From: Nitrospinota bacterium | Lineage (GTDB): Bacteria; Nitrospinota; Nitrospinia; Nitrospinales; VA-1 | DNA length: 52,602 nucleotides | NCBI GenBank assembly: GCA_027619975.1 | Contig: JAQCGX010000025.1 | Coordinates: forward strand, 1-52,602 | Direction: 5' to 3' | Shown here: in pieces, positions 35,754 through 44,491 of the stretch | How positions within the stretch are numbered: position 1 is the stretch's first letter | Layout: each line of letters starts with the position of its first letter | Translations under genes and position numbers: made by a program | Notes under the pieces: model-generated | What the model was told of the DNA's origin: nothing | Seen by the model: only the letters and a program-made list of their open reading frames with translations | The model's database searches: none

Positions 35754-37310
35754 TTATTTTGCAGAAAGCACGATGTCCTTGCCCGACCATTTACGTCCTA
35801 TCAACCTGAAAAGAACGCGTATGTAGTTGGGGCCGGTCTTGAACAGATTGAAACTGGAAAATCCCATATCCACCGACCGGTTGATCCAGGAAATGGGCAC
35901 CTCCCGGACATTATACCCCAACAAAATGGGTTGCAGTCCCGTCTCCGCGTTGGCGGCAAAATCGTCGGACTCCAGGTGAATGTGATCGAGCACTTCTCGT
36001 TTCATCAGTTTGAGATTATTCGTCGCGTCGCGGAAGTGTTTGCCCAGCAGAAGATTGGCGACAATGTGAAACCCCCTATTGGCGAGAATTTTTGTGAACG
36101 CATAGTTCAGCAGTACGCTGTTGCGCGAAAACCGGCTGCCGATGGCCACATCCGCGCCTGCGTCAACCGCATCGAACAGCCCGGTGAGTTCCGGCATGAT
36201 GTGCTGAAAGTCGCAATCCATCGTTAAAAGGAAGTCTCCTGTGACTGCGGCAAATCCATCTCGGAGCGCCCGGCCCACCCCATTGGGCATTTCCCTGCGG
36301 ATCAGCCGGATGCGCGAATCTTTTTCCTGCAAGTCGAGAATCACCCTGGCGGTTTCATCGCGGCTGTTGTCATCCACCAAAATCACCTCATGCAGATAGT
36401 CCCCGTAACACGCGATCAGGTTTTCAACCAGCGAAGGGATGTTGTCCTCCTCATTGCGGCAGGGAACCACAACGGAAACTTTCCCCTTGAACATTTGGTG
36501 ACGCGCCAGATTGGACGTTTTTCTCTTCGCCCCCTCGACAGGTGGTTTTTGCGCCAGGATATAAAGTGAACCCGCACAGTTTCTCAGAAAGGGAAAGTTC
36601 TCCAATATTAAACTCAAGTTCTGCACCGGCCAGAGAAGAAATCGAGGTATCGGCGGATACACAAAATCATAGGGCAGGATTTTGATCCCGGTATAACCCA
36701 CCTCTGACAGGATGGTGAACAGATCAATCCGGTTAAGGGAACTTCCCTCTTCCCTGCTTTTTAATAAAAATGAAACCGCTCTGCAAAAAAAACGCCGGGA
36801 AATATAATACGGGTTCCAGGGGTTGGCATCGAAAAATAAAATCTTGCCACCGGGTTTGAGAAGTTTTTTCACCTCCAACAACAGCGGGCCGCAGTTATCG
36901 TCAGTCAACAGATTCCAGCCGACAATGGTGTCAAATTGCCGACCTTGCAGAGAACCAGGAAACGCGTCCAGTAAAACCGGTTCAATATTTTCCGGAACCC
37001 GGTCCCGCAACATTTGTTCATAACTGGCGCTATCAAATGTTGCGGCGCAGATTTTATTGGTGTCGCCATTGGCTGCAGAAAGTTTCCGAGACCATTGGCC
37101 CGCAGAACAACCTATTTCCAGAATGCTTTCATCCGGAAACAGATGAAACAGGTGACGGGTCATGCGTGCCCGCCACTCCAGCCTCTGAGGAAGAAAATAA
37201 TCTTTTTCTTTCCAATAGTGAGCCCGAAACTGCTCCTGATCTTTGAGGCTGGCTCCCAACTCCCGGCCACGCCGGGCGCCTATTTCTCGTAAAATAGTAT
37301 CCATCGTCAT
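35754..37310 (-). CDS. Fused methyltransferase / family 2 glycosyltransferase
   Basis: A 518-residue two-domain protein. Residues 1 to about 270 hold a SAM methyltransferase with [15 protein letters not shown] near residue 63. Residues from about 275 form a GT2 domain of the dolichol-phosphate-mannose-synthase type, with [36 protein letters not shown] (DxD) and [10 protein letters not shown]. No C-terminal membrane spans follow, unlike many DPM enzymes. A single polypeptide suggests coupled sugar transfer and methylation. It lies upstream of the epimerase gene with 25 bases between. Confidence 0.85.
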   Translation of the reverse strand: MTMDTILREIGARRGRELGASLKDQEQFRAHYWKEKDYFLPQRLEWRARMTRHLFHLFPDESILEIGCSAGQWSRKLSAANGDTNKICAATFDSASYEQMLRDRVPENIEPVLLDAFPGSLQGRQFDTIVGWNLLTDDNCGPLLLEVKKLLKPGGKILFFDANPWNPYYISRRFFCRAVSFLLKSREEGSSLNRIDLFTILSEVGYTGIKILPYDFVYPPIPRFLLWPVQNLSLILENFPFLRNCAGSLYILAQKPPVEGAKRKTSNLARHQMFKGKVSVVVPCRNEEDNIPSLVENLIACYGDYLHEVILVDDNSRDETARVILDLQEKDSRIRLIRREMPNGVGRALRDGFAAVTGDFLLTMDCDFQHIMPELTGLFDAVDAGADVAIGSRFSRNSVLLNYAFTKILANRGFHIVANLLLGKHFRDATNNLKLMKREVLDHIHLESDDFAANAETGLQPILLGYNVREVPISWINRSVDMGFSSFNLFKTGPNYIRVLFRLIGRKWSGKDIVLSAK

Positions 37311-37430
37311 ATTATAAATTCAAGCAAATACCCTTGCAGGGCATCCATTAGATTTGATCGCACCGAAAATAATTTGCCGGAGTATATCACAGTCCGAACC
37401 AACGATAACTTGGGGAAAGGTGGCTCTGGG

Positions 37431-38960
37431 TCACACCCGGATTAATTTATTTTTTACCAGGGTAAAGGCGTCTTTGAGGAAGGATTTCGCCATCTTGGTG
37501 CTTTTGTTGCTGGAGGATTGGGAAAAGAGATCGGTGAACAATTGCAGGATGCGGGTGGGTTTGCGCAAAAAATAAACGAAGTAAAACAAGCCCACCCCAA
37601 ACAGCACCATGAGAGACAATTCCCAGTCACTGAAGTGTTTGTTATAGGATGTCTTTTTTGCGCCAAAATCCTGAAACGTGAACAAACTCATCAGGTAGTC
37701 ATCGGAAAGCTCGGTGATCACGCCATCTTCCCGCAGTTGATTGAAGGACTCTGTATTCGGCTGGGGAGAATAAGCGTTCAGGTTGACGTTGGTCAAACCG
37801 ATCATCCCGCATTTGACGATGGCGGCGTAAGTTCTCAATACGCTTTTGTAGTCGTCCTCCGGAAAGCCGATGATAAAAAAACAGCCCACATTGATTCCGG
37901 CGCGCAGGGCGGATTTAGCCGATTGGAACATGGTCGGCAGATGCACCTTTTTCTTGATCGCCTGAAGAATCCTGGGGTCTCCCGATTCCGGCGCAAAGGC
38001 AAACTCATGACACCCTGCGGCTTTCAGTTTACAGGCGATTTCATAGTCAATGCCTTCGCTTCGCGTGCCCGACGGCAGTTGAAAGGTGATGTTCATTTTC
38101 CGGGCAATGATCTCATCGCAAAAATCGCTGATCCATTGCTTTTTGACGATAGCGGTCAGATCCTCGAACTGAAAGTCAGTGACGCCATATTGATTGTAAT
38201 AATCCTGCATTTCATCGACCACCAGCTTATAGTTTCTGGGGGTCCATTCCGTGGTCCACATTTTAGGGCTGGTGCAGAAGGTGCAGGAGAACGGGCATCC
38301 GCGTGTCGCCAGCATGGGCATGAATTTCCCCTGGGACGCTCCGTGCGGCTGATTGACCTCGTTATATTTCTGGATATCAAACAACTCCCAGGCCGGACGG
38401 GGAATGGCGTCGATATCGCGGATTCTTTGTCGCCGTTCATTCACGCGAATCGTATCATCTGCGGCGCGATAAGCCACGCCAGCAACTGTGTCCAGGGGTT
38501 TGCCGTTTTCCACATGTTCCAGCAATTCGACGATGATTTCCTCGCCCTCTCCCATAACCACAGCATCGAGAGGAGCGCCTTCCAGGGAAAACTCCGGAAA
38601 GCCGGTCACGTGCTCCCCTCCCATAATCAGAAAGACATCGGGAAACACGCGGCGAATGTCCTTCAGCAATTCGCGGACAAGCACCCAGTGGGATGTGAAC
38701 ATGCACCCCAAACCAATGACTTGAACGTCGCGGGGAATTCTTTCCACAATCTGTTCATTCGTCAATCCCCGGATGCGCACATCGTTGAATTGGAAAAAAT
38801 TTCTCGGCGCGGAACCCGGCCCATCCACCACACTGACTTCATGCCCCGCTTCCTTAAGGGACGCGGCAATATAGGCCAAGCCAAGAGGAGGCATACTGAT
38901 CGTCGAAACAAAATTGGTCAGGGATACAAATTTGGAAGGCTCAATCAAACAAACTTTCAT
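37431..38960 (-). CDS. B12-binding-domain radical SAM protein
   Basis: A 509-residue protein from ATG 38960 (MKVCLIEPSKF). An N-terminal cobalamin-binding-like domain with PPLGLAYIAASLKEAGH and VIGLGCMFTSHW is followed by a radical SAM domain with RGCPFSCTFC, whose cysteines are CxxxCxxC, and a C-terminal hydrophobic stretch (FGVGLFYFVYFL). Such class B enzymes methylate or rearrange inactive carbon, often in lipid or glycan pathways. The substrate is unknown. A longer frame to 39005 exists but starts less naturally. The C-terminal segment may anchor it to the membrane. Confidence 0.85.
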   Translation of the reverse strand: MKVCLIEPSKFVSLTNFVSTISMPPLGLAYIAASLKEAGHEVSVVDGPGSAPRNFFQFNDVRIRGLTNEQIVERIPRDVQVIGLGCMFTSHWVLVRELLKDIRRVFPDVFLIMGGEHVTGFPEFSLEGAPLDAVVMGEGEEIIVELLEHVENGKPLDTVAGVAYRAADDTIRVNERRQRIRDIDAIPRPAWELFDIQKYNEVNQPHGASQGKFMPMLATRGCPFSCTFCTSPKMWTTEWTPRNYKLVVDEMQDYYNQYGVTDFQFEDLTAIVKKQWISDFCDEIIARKMNITFQLPSGTRSEGIDYEIACKLKAAGCHEFAFAPESGDPRILQAIKKKVHLPTMFQSAKSALRAGINVGCFFIIGFPEDDYKSVLRTYAAIVKCGMIGLTNVNLNAYSPQPNTESFNQLREDGVITELSDDYLMSLFTFQDFGAKKTSYNKHFSDWELSLMVLFGVGLFYFVYFLRKPTRILQLFTDLFSQSSSNKSTKMAKSFLKDAFTLVKNKLIRV

Positions 38961-39174
38961 GCAGGAAACCTGAATCTGGGGGAAATCAACACCTGTCTTA
39001 GGCAAAAAACAACGTCTAATCGTAACATAATAGAGAAGTCGCCCCTAGCGATTTCCCTTTCCTTATAAGACCTTATTATTTTTTCCTTTGCCGGAAAATA
39101 TTGTGAAAGCATTTGAAAAATCAGCTCCGGCCAACAGCCTGCCGTTTGCGAACCCTTGGCCATAAATTCCCCGA

Positions 39175-39203
39175 TTGCCATATTCAAATGGATGCCTTAT
39201 CCT
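39175..39203 (+). promoter_or_regulatory. Promoter-like sequence ahead of the phosphohexomutase gene
   Basis: TTGCCA (39175-39180) and TATCCT (39198-39203) are 17 bases apart, with ATG at 39247. This is a fair but not strong match. Confidence 0.35.
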
Positions 39204-39246
39204 TGCATCTGATAAAAATATTTTACAACCTCAAATCCAGTGGACG

Positions 39247-40629
39247 ATGCCAAATACCATTAATCCAAATATTTTTCGAGAGTATGACATTCGCGGTGTG
39301 GTCGGAGATGACTTGACTCCGGATAGCGTAGAACTGATCGGTAAAGCGATCGGATCTTATATTAAACGCAACGGCGGCAAAACCCTCACCGTTGGCCGCG
39401 ATATGCGCCAAAGCTCGGTCGATTTCAGAGACGCCCTGACAAGGGGACTGCTTTCCACCGGTTGCGATGTCATCGACATCGGCATGGTACCGACTCCGGT
39501 TTCCTATTTTTCACTCCACCACCTGAAACCGGATGGCGGGGTCATGATCACCGGCAGTCACAACCCTTCCAATTTTAACGGCTTTAAAATCAGCCTGGGA
39601 TTACACAGTCTTTACGGAGAAAAAATTCAGCATCTACGGGATCTCATCGAACGTTCGGATTTTGAAACCGGGCAAGGGAAACAACAACACGAGGAAGTCC
39701 TGGAAACGTATATGGAAAAAGTTTCCGAGATCATTAAAATTTCCCGTCCGGTCAAAGTGGTGGTGGACGGCGGCAACGGCTGTTTCGGCATCACCGGACC
39801 GGAACTCCTGAAGCGGCTGGGAATGGACATCGTCGAACTGTACTGCGAACCGGACGGGAACTTTCCCAATCACCATCCCGACCCGACCGTGGCCGAGAAC
39901 CTGGTCGATTTGATCGCTAAAGTGAAATCGGAAAAAGCTGAACTGGGCATCGGGTTCGATGGAGACGCCGACCGTATCGGCCTGGTCGATGAGAAAGGCA
40001 ATATCATCTGGGGAGACCAGATATTGATTCTTCTGGCGCGCGATCTTTTGCAAAAACATCCCGGCGCCACCATCGTCGGTGAAGTGAAATGCTCGCAAAA
40101 CCTGTTCCAGGACATTCAGAAGCACGGCGGCACGGCAGTGATGGCCCCTGCCGGACATTCCCTGATCAAAAAGAAAATGCGCGAAACAGGCGCCCTGCTC
40201 GCCGGTGAGATGAGCGGTCACATCTGCTTTTCAGATAATTACTACGGCTATGACGACGCTATTTTCGCCGCCTGCCGTCTGCTCGAAATCATCGCGTCCT
40301 CAGACAAAAAATTGTCCGAAATGCTCGCCGACGTTCCGGTCACTGCGTACACACCGGAAATCCGCATCGATTGTCCCGATGATCAAAAATTTAAAATCGT
40401 GGCGGAACTCACCGAGTATTTTCGAGGAAAGTACGATGTGGTGGACATCGACGGGGTCCGCATCAACCTCGATGACGGATGGGGCTTGATACGCGCCTCC
40501 AATACCCAGCCGGTTCTGGTCCTGAGATTTGAGGCTGAAACAAAAGACCGGCTCAATGAAATCATTGCGATGGTTCAGGAACAATTGAAAAAATACGAGC
40601 CTGTGGTTCAATTCAGACCGGAACTGTGA
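39247..40629 (+). CDS. Phosphomannomutase/phosphoglucomutase
   Basis: A 460-residue alpha-D-phosphohexomutase. Marks are FREYDIRGVVGDDL at the N-terminus, the phosphoserine loop ITGSHNPSNFNGFK near residue 100, the metal loop GFDGDADRIG near residue 237, the sugar-specificity loop GEMSGHICF near residue 320, and the C-terminal phosphate-binding RASNTQPVLVLRFEA. GEMSGH is the form found in PMM/PGM enzymes that act on mannose and glucose phosphates. It would feed nucleotide-sugar synthesis for the nearby glycan genes. The stop overlaps the next gene's GTG. Confidence 0.92.
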   Translation: MPNTINPNIFREYDIRGVVGDDLTPDSVELIGKAIGSYIKRNGGKTLTVGRDMRQSSVDFRDALTRGLLSTGCDVIDIGMVPTPVSYFSLHHLKPDGGVMITGSHNPSNFNGFKISLGLHSLYGEKIQHLRDLIERSDFETGQGKQQHEEVLETYMEKVSEIIKISRPVKVVVDGGNGCFGITGPELLKRLGMDIVELYCEPDGNFPNHHPDPTVAENLVDLIAKVKSEKAELGIGFDGDADRIGLVDEKGNIIWGDQILILLARDLLQKHPGATIVGEVKCSQNLFQDIQKHGGTAVMAPAGHSLIKKKMRETGALLAGEMSGHICFSDNYYGYDDAIFAACRLLEIIASSDKKLSEMLADVPVTAYTPEIRIDCPDDQKFKIVAELTEYFRGKYDVVDIDGVRINLDDGWGLIRASNTQPVLVLRFEAETKDRLNEIIAMVQEQLKKYEPVVQFRPEL

Positions 40630-41015
40630 TCAAAAAATATTTACACACTCGCCTCAGGGTATCGGACATGGATCAATCCATTCGATTTTACTCCAAAATC
40701 CTGGGGCTGAAACTCATCGAACGGAAAACATCCCCCAGAGGTTCCGAACTGGCCTTTTTGCAGGCGCCCGGGACCGACAGTGAAATCGAGCTTTGCGTTT
40801 TCCCGGCAAGCGGCAAGATCGACGTTCCAGAAGACCTGATGCACCTGGCCTTTCAGGTGGATGATATGGAGAGTTGCATCAACCGTTTGAAAAAAGCCGG
40901 TGTTCCCATCACCGAAGGCCCGGTGAAAACTTCCAATGGCACCTGTTTTATTTTTACCGAAGACCCCGATAAATACGAAATTGAATTGCTGGAATATCCG
41001 CAAGAAAAGAAGTGA
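40626..41015 (+). CDS. VOC-family protein, glyoxalase I-like
   Basis: A 129-residue protein with two VOC modules. It begins YLHTRLRVSDMDQSIRFYSKILGLKLI and has an ELCVFP strand and DLMHLAFQVDDM, ending with DKYEIELLEY. These positions match lactoylglutathione lyase (metal ligands His, Glu, His, Glu), the closest of the VOC types, but glutathione use is unproven in this organism. It starts at GTG overlapping the mutase stop. Confidence 0.78.
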   Translation: MIKKYLHTRLRVSDMDQSIRFYSKILGLKLIERKTSPRGSELAFLQAPGTDSEIELCVFPASGKIDVPEDLMHLAFQVDDMESCINRLKKAGVPITEGPVKTSNGTCFIFTEDPDKYEIELLEYPQEKK

Positions 41016-41028
41016 AACCTGCATTTCT

Positions 41029-41874
41029 TCAGCTAACGATCATCCCCGCATAACCCACCACCTGATCGAAATCTCCGGTGACATCGCCTGACGTCATGTA
41101 CTTGATAAGCTCAGAATGGCTCGCTCCCATTGCATTGGCGCACAGCAACATCACGGTGACGGGATTCACCCCGCACATGCTGATATGATTTTTTTCGACG
41201 GTTTTATATAAGCCCTCCGCATCCCGATCCACAATCCGGTCAATGGCTTGTTTGTCTTTTTGTAACGCGCTCGCCTGCGACTCGTAATGGGTCATGTCGG
41301 AGCTGGCAATAATCAGCACGGGACGGTCCACTTTCTTGATGCCCGCCAAAATGGCGCGGCTCACCTCTTCACAGTCCTTGAAGGAAATACGCTTCAGACA
41401 GATAGGAACGATTTTAAATTCCTTGCGAAAATATTACAGAAAAGGCAGTTGCGTTTCCAGGGAATGTTCGTATCGATGGGCGCTGGAATCGGTATGAACT
41501 TTTGGAGACGCTGCGCAAATCGCTGCCGCTAATTCGGTGTCGATGCCCAGATCGCCAAAAGGCATGGACCAAGTCCCCCCGGTCATCACCGCAATCGTCG
41601 CGCCCTCTCCCGTATGATTCGGACCGATCAGGACGACTGTCTCAGGAATTTCAATACGGGAATAGACCGCACCCGCCGCATCGCCCGAATACATGAACCC
41701 GGCATGCGGAGACACAATACCGATCACGCGGCTTTTTTCGGAACCTTCAACGGTATGTTTGTTAATTTCCTCAGTCAACCCATCACAATCCGCCGGATAG
41801 AATTGTCCGGCAACCGCAGGAGCTCGATGCATCATTTCGCCCCCCTTCTCTCTCTTCCGCTCCAGGCCGGTCAT
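41029..41874 (-). pseudogene. amrB: AmrB/Memo-family gene interrupted by an in-frame TAA
   Basis: Both parts lie in one frame. The upstream part (41874-41437) has MHRAPAVAGQFYPAD, GIVSPHAGFMYSGD, LIGPNHTG and the segment HSLETQLPFL, then TAA at 41436-41434. Translation resumes in the same frame as YFRKEFKIVPICLKRI and continues through IIASSDMTHYE to the true stop at 41029. Family members read QLPFLQ at this point, so a single CAA-to-TAA change explains it. The full length of about 280 residues is normal for the AMMECR1-linked Memo/AmrB family. The start overlaps the pcm stop (ATGA). It is a recent nonsense mutation, a sequencing error, or, less likely, readthrough. Confidence 0.85.
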
Positions 41875-42683
41875 TGCCTGATCTCCCCGGTCATGGGAAC
41901 AAATACGACCCCCGTAATAAACTCCTTGTGCAGTCCATCTTTCTTTTTGGTCAAAACCACCAGATCCTGAGACAAACGGTGATCTCCCAGCGGCATCACC
42001 ATGCGCCCTCCGAGTTTCAACTGGTCCGCCAGCGGCTCAGGAATTTCCGGCGCCGCCGCAGTGATGAGTATGGCATCGAAAGGACCGGCCTCCTGCCAAC
42101 CCTGATAACCGTCCCCATGCCGGACATTTACATTCCGGTAGCCAAGCCGGGTCAGTCGTTTGGCCGCTGACTTTGCCAGAGTTTCAACAATCTCGATGGT
42201 ATAAACTTCTGCGGCGATTTCCGCCAGCACCGCCGCCTGATAAGCCGAACCGGTGCCAACTTCCAGCACCCGGTCCCCCGGTTTCAGGCGCGCGCTCTGG
42301 GTCATCAGAGCAACAATATAGGGCTGGGAAATGGTCTGATTTTCCGTGATAGGAAGGGCGCGGTCACTATAAGAAAGATCGCGGTAACTGAAGTCCGTAA
42401 ATTCGTGGCGTGGAACGCTCAACATCGCGTCTAGAACGGCAGGATCTGTGATCCCTTGTCCCCGGATGTCGATTTCAACCATCCGTTTTCGCTGTTCGCT
42501 AAAGTCTTCGCTGGCGACGGCTTCGGGCCAGGTCCAAAGCAGGAGGGGTAAGGCAGTGGCGGCCAGGGAGAGAAAAAAACCCTTAGAGAATAAGCCCGTT
42601 TTTTTTGAGCCAGGCTTGGCTGTCAAACTGCTTATTATTAAATTCCTGAAACTCAATCTCTTTTTTAGAAAGTCGATCACCAT
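41871..42683 (-). CDS. pcm: Protein-L-isoaspartate O-methyltransferase, probably exported
   Basis: The catalytic domain is a clear Pcm, repairing isoaspartyl residues with SAM: MLSVPRHEFTD, ENQTISQPYIVALMTQ, VLEVGTGSAYQAAVLAEI and LGGRMVMPLGD. Before it lies a hydrophobic segment FFLSLAATALPLLLW and a small-residue cut site (AVAS), which would send the enzyme to the periplasm, as in some Gram-negative relatives. The start is unsure: ATG 42683 gives 270 residues, TTG 42626 gives a tidier signal peptide, and both overlap the upstream small gene. The stop overlaps the amrB start. Confidence 0.85.
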   Translation of the reverse strand: MVIDFLKKRLSFRNLIISSLTAKPGSKKTGLFSKGFFLSLAATALPLLLWTWPEAVASEDFSEQRKRMVEIDIRGQGITDPAVLDAMLSVPRHEFTDFSYRDLSYSDRALPITENQTISQPYIVALMTQSARLKPGDRVLEVGTGSAYQAAVLAEIAAEVYTIEIVETLAKSAAKRLTRLGYRNVNVRHGDGYQGWQEAGPFDAILITAAAPEIPEPLADQLKLGGRMVMPLGDHRLSQDLVVLTKKKDGLHKEFITGVVFVPMTGEIRQ

Positions 42684-42960
42684 CGATATATTGAGGCCGC
42701 TCACTGGATTTTCTCTTGCTGGCCTTTTTTGCAGGGAGCGTATCCAGAAAGTCTTCCTCAACCTCCATTTCAAGGGATTCCGTCAAAACCTGCATTTTCA
42801 ATACAAGCACCATAAAACTTTGAGGGCAGATTTTTTCCTTTTTTTGGATCTGGGCAACGATATTTTTGACCTTCTCAGAATTCATCACCGCATCGGTGAT
42901 CGCTCTGGATAATCTTTCAAAATCACGCTCAGAACCTTCCGAATCATGTGCTTCGCTCAC
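42583..42960 (-). CDS. Small soluble protein, unknown function
   Basis: A 125-residue charged protein with a helical N-terminal half (EKVKNIVAQIQKKEKICPQSF) and a basic middle. I recognise no domain. The GTG start has an AGGGGG ribosome site and a near-consensus promoter lies 58-86 bases upstream, which supports a real gene. It overlaps the N-terminal coding part of pcm by about 100 bases, depending on the pcm start chosen. Confidence 0.55.
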   Translation of the reverse strand: MSEAHDSEGSERDFERLSRAITDAVMNSEKVKNIVAQIQKKEKICPQSFMVLVLKMQVLTESLEMEVEEDFLDTLPAKKASKRKSSERPQYIDGDRLSKKEIEFQEFNNKQFDSQAWLKKNGLIL

Positions 42961-43017
42961 AAAACCCCCTTTGTTTATGTTCCCTTCTTACTCAATAAAA
43001 CTTTACTACCTGTTTTT

Positions 43018-43046
43018 AACATAAACTTGCCAATGTATATTGTCAA
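43018..43046 (-). promoter_or_regulatory. Near-consensus promoter, minus strand
   Basis: Read on the minus strand, TTGACA (43046-43041) is 17 bases from TATGTT (43023-43018). It drives the small unknown gene and probably pcm and amrB with it. Confidence 0.65.
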
Positions 43047-43126
43047 GTCCGTTCAATTTTCCCAGCCCTTGCATATGAAGAGAAGATTTCTTATGACTTT
43101 TTAGGGTACATTTTAAAGGATGGCTG

Positions 43127-44281
43127 TCAATACTTGGGAACCGATGCATCGATTTTATCGGACCATTCCGTGATCCCGCCGCGCATGCTTTTGACGTTGG
43201 AGTAGCCCATTTTAATCAGCGCGTTTGCCGCTTTCAAACTGCGGACCCCGGCTTTGCAATGGAGAACAATTTCATCCTGTTGGCGCAGACCGTTGAGCCT
43301 GGCCGGATCCATCGCTTCAAATTCGCCCAGAGGGATCAAGGTCGTGCCGTTGATTTTGCAAATCTGATATTCCGAAGGTTCGCGAACATCGATCAGCTTG
43401 AAGTTTTTTCCGCTATCCAGCATTTTCTTGACTTCCAAAACGTCAATCTCCAGGGGGTCAACAGCGGAAGATTCTTCCTGCGGGACGATGCCGCAAAACT
43501 GCTCATAATCGATGAGTTCCTTGATGGTTGGATTGTCTCCACAGATCGGGCAATTCTTGTCTTTACGAAGCTTCAATTCCTTGAATTTCATTGCCAGAGC
43601 GTCAAACAAAAGCAATCGCCCCACCAGGGTTTCGCCTTTTCCCAAAATCAGTTTGATCACTTCGTTGGCCTGGATCAAACCAATAATGCCGGGCAATATA
43701 CCCAGTACGCCGCCTTCCGCACAACTGGGCACCAGACCCGGTGGCGGTGGCTCGGGATACAGACAGCGGTAGCAGGGACCCTCTTTTGAATAGAAAACGG
43801 AAGCCTGGCCCTCAAAACGCAAAATACAGCCGTAAATATAGGGTTTGCCCAAAAGAACAGCCGCATCATTGGCGAGATATCGGGTGGGGAAATTATCCGT
43901 CCCATCGACGATGATGTCGTAGTCTTTAAAAATATCCAGAGCATTTTCAGAGGTCAACCGGGTGTTGTAGGTGACCACGTCGATGCTGGAATTCAGGTCG
44001 CTGATCCGCGCCTTGGCTGAATCCACCTTCAGTTTTCCAAGGGTCGATTCGCCGTGGATGACCTGGCGCTGAAGATTGCTGAAATCCACAACATCAAAAT
44101 CCACCATCCCCAGTTTGCCCACGCCTGCGGCGGCCAGGTACAAGCCCAGAGGCGCTCCCAGCCCTCCGGTTCCAATGCACAGCACCTTGGCATTACAAAT
44201 TTTCTCCTGCCCCTCGACACCCACTTCCGGCAACAGCAGGTGTCTGCTATAACGGTTGATCTGATCTTGAGATAAAGCCAT
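43127..44281 (-). CDS. moeB: MoeB/ThiF-type adenylyltransferase with rhodanese domain
   Basis: A 384-residue protein. The N-terminal E1-like domain binds ATP through CIGTGGLGAP, and the zinc site uses C170, C173, C244 and C247. The candidate thioester cysteine is C187 in PSCAEGG. A C-terminal rhodanese domain (about 275-384) has its active cysteine at 342 in HCKAGVRS. It adenylates a sulfur-carrier protein (MoaD-, ThiS- or CysO-like) and can hand over sulfur, for molybdopterin, thiamine or cysteine. The carrier gene is not seen here. The rhodanese fusion is widespread. Confidence 0.92.
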   Translation of the reverse strand: MALSQDQINRYSRHLLLPEVGVEGQEKICNAKVLCIGTGGLGAPLGLYLAAAGVGKLGMVDFDVVDFSNLQRQVIHGESTLGKLKVDSAKARISDLNSSIDVVTYNTRLTSENALDIFKDYDIIVDGTDNFPTRYLANDAAVLLGKPYIYGCILRFEGQASVFYSKEGPCYRCLYPEPPPPGLVPSCAEGGVLGILPGIIGLIQANEVIKLILGKGETLVGRLLLFDALAMKFKELKLRKDKNCPICGDNPTIKELIDYEQFCGIVPQEESSAVDPLEIDVLEVKKMLDSGKNFKLIDVREPSEYQICKINGTTLIPLGEFEAMDPARLNGLRQQDEIVLHCKAGVRSLKAANALIKMGYSNVKSMRGGITEWSDKIDASVPKY

Positions 44282-44350
44282 ATCGCACCCTTCAGTAATT
44301 TAATAGGTCCCGGTTTTCTGTCTATCTTTTTTGACGAAAAAGGGACATTC

Positions 44351-44421
44351 AAATCCCCCCAGCCCCCTTTATAAAGGGGGGAACCTTACTCCCCCTTCTA
44401 CGAAGAGGGATGGGGGGATTT
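44351..44421. repeat. Palindromic dispersed-repeat-like element
   Basis: AAATCCCCCCA at 44351-44361 pairs with TGGGGGGATTT at 44411-44421. Inside are the perfect palindrome CCCCCTTTATAAAGGGGG (44363-44380) and a CCCTTC-TAC-GAAGAGGG stem. The nested design is that of REP-type or MITE-like repeats. It lies upstream of moeB, between two minus-strand genes. Confidence 0.75.
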
Positions 44422-44491
44422 AATTTTTATGCCTTATATTTAAGATATCATTTTATCAAAAAAGGTTCACGGCGGACAAATTTAATGCCGC

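Noticed and set aside
37518-39068. Long plus-strand open frame of 516 codons
   Set aside because: It runs antisense through the whole radical SAM gene, whose motifs are clear; the plus-strand translation shows no domain.
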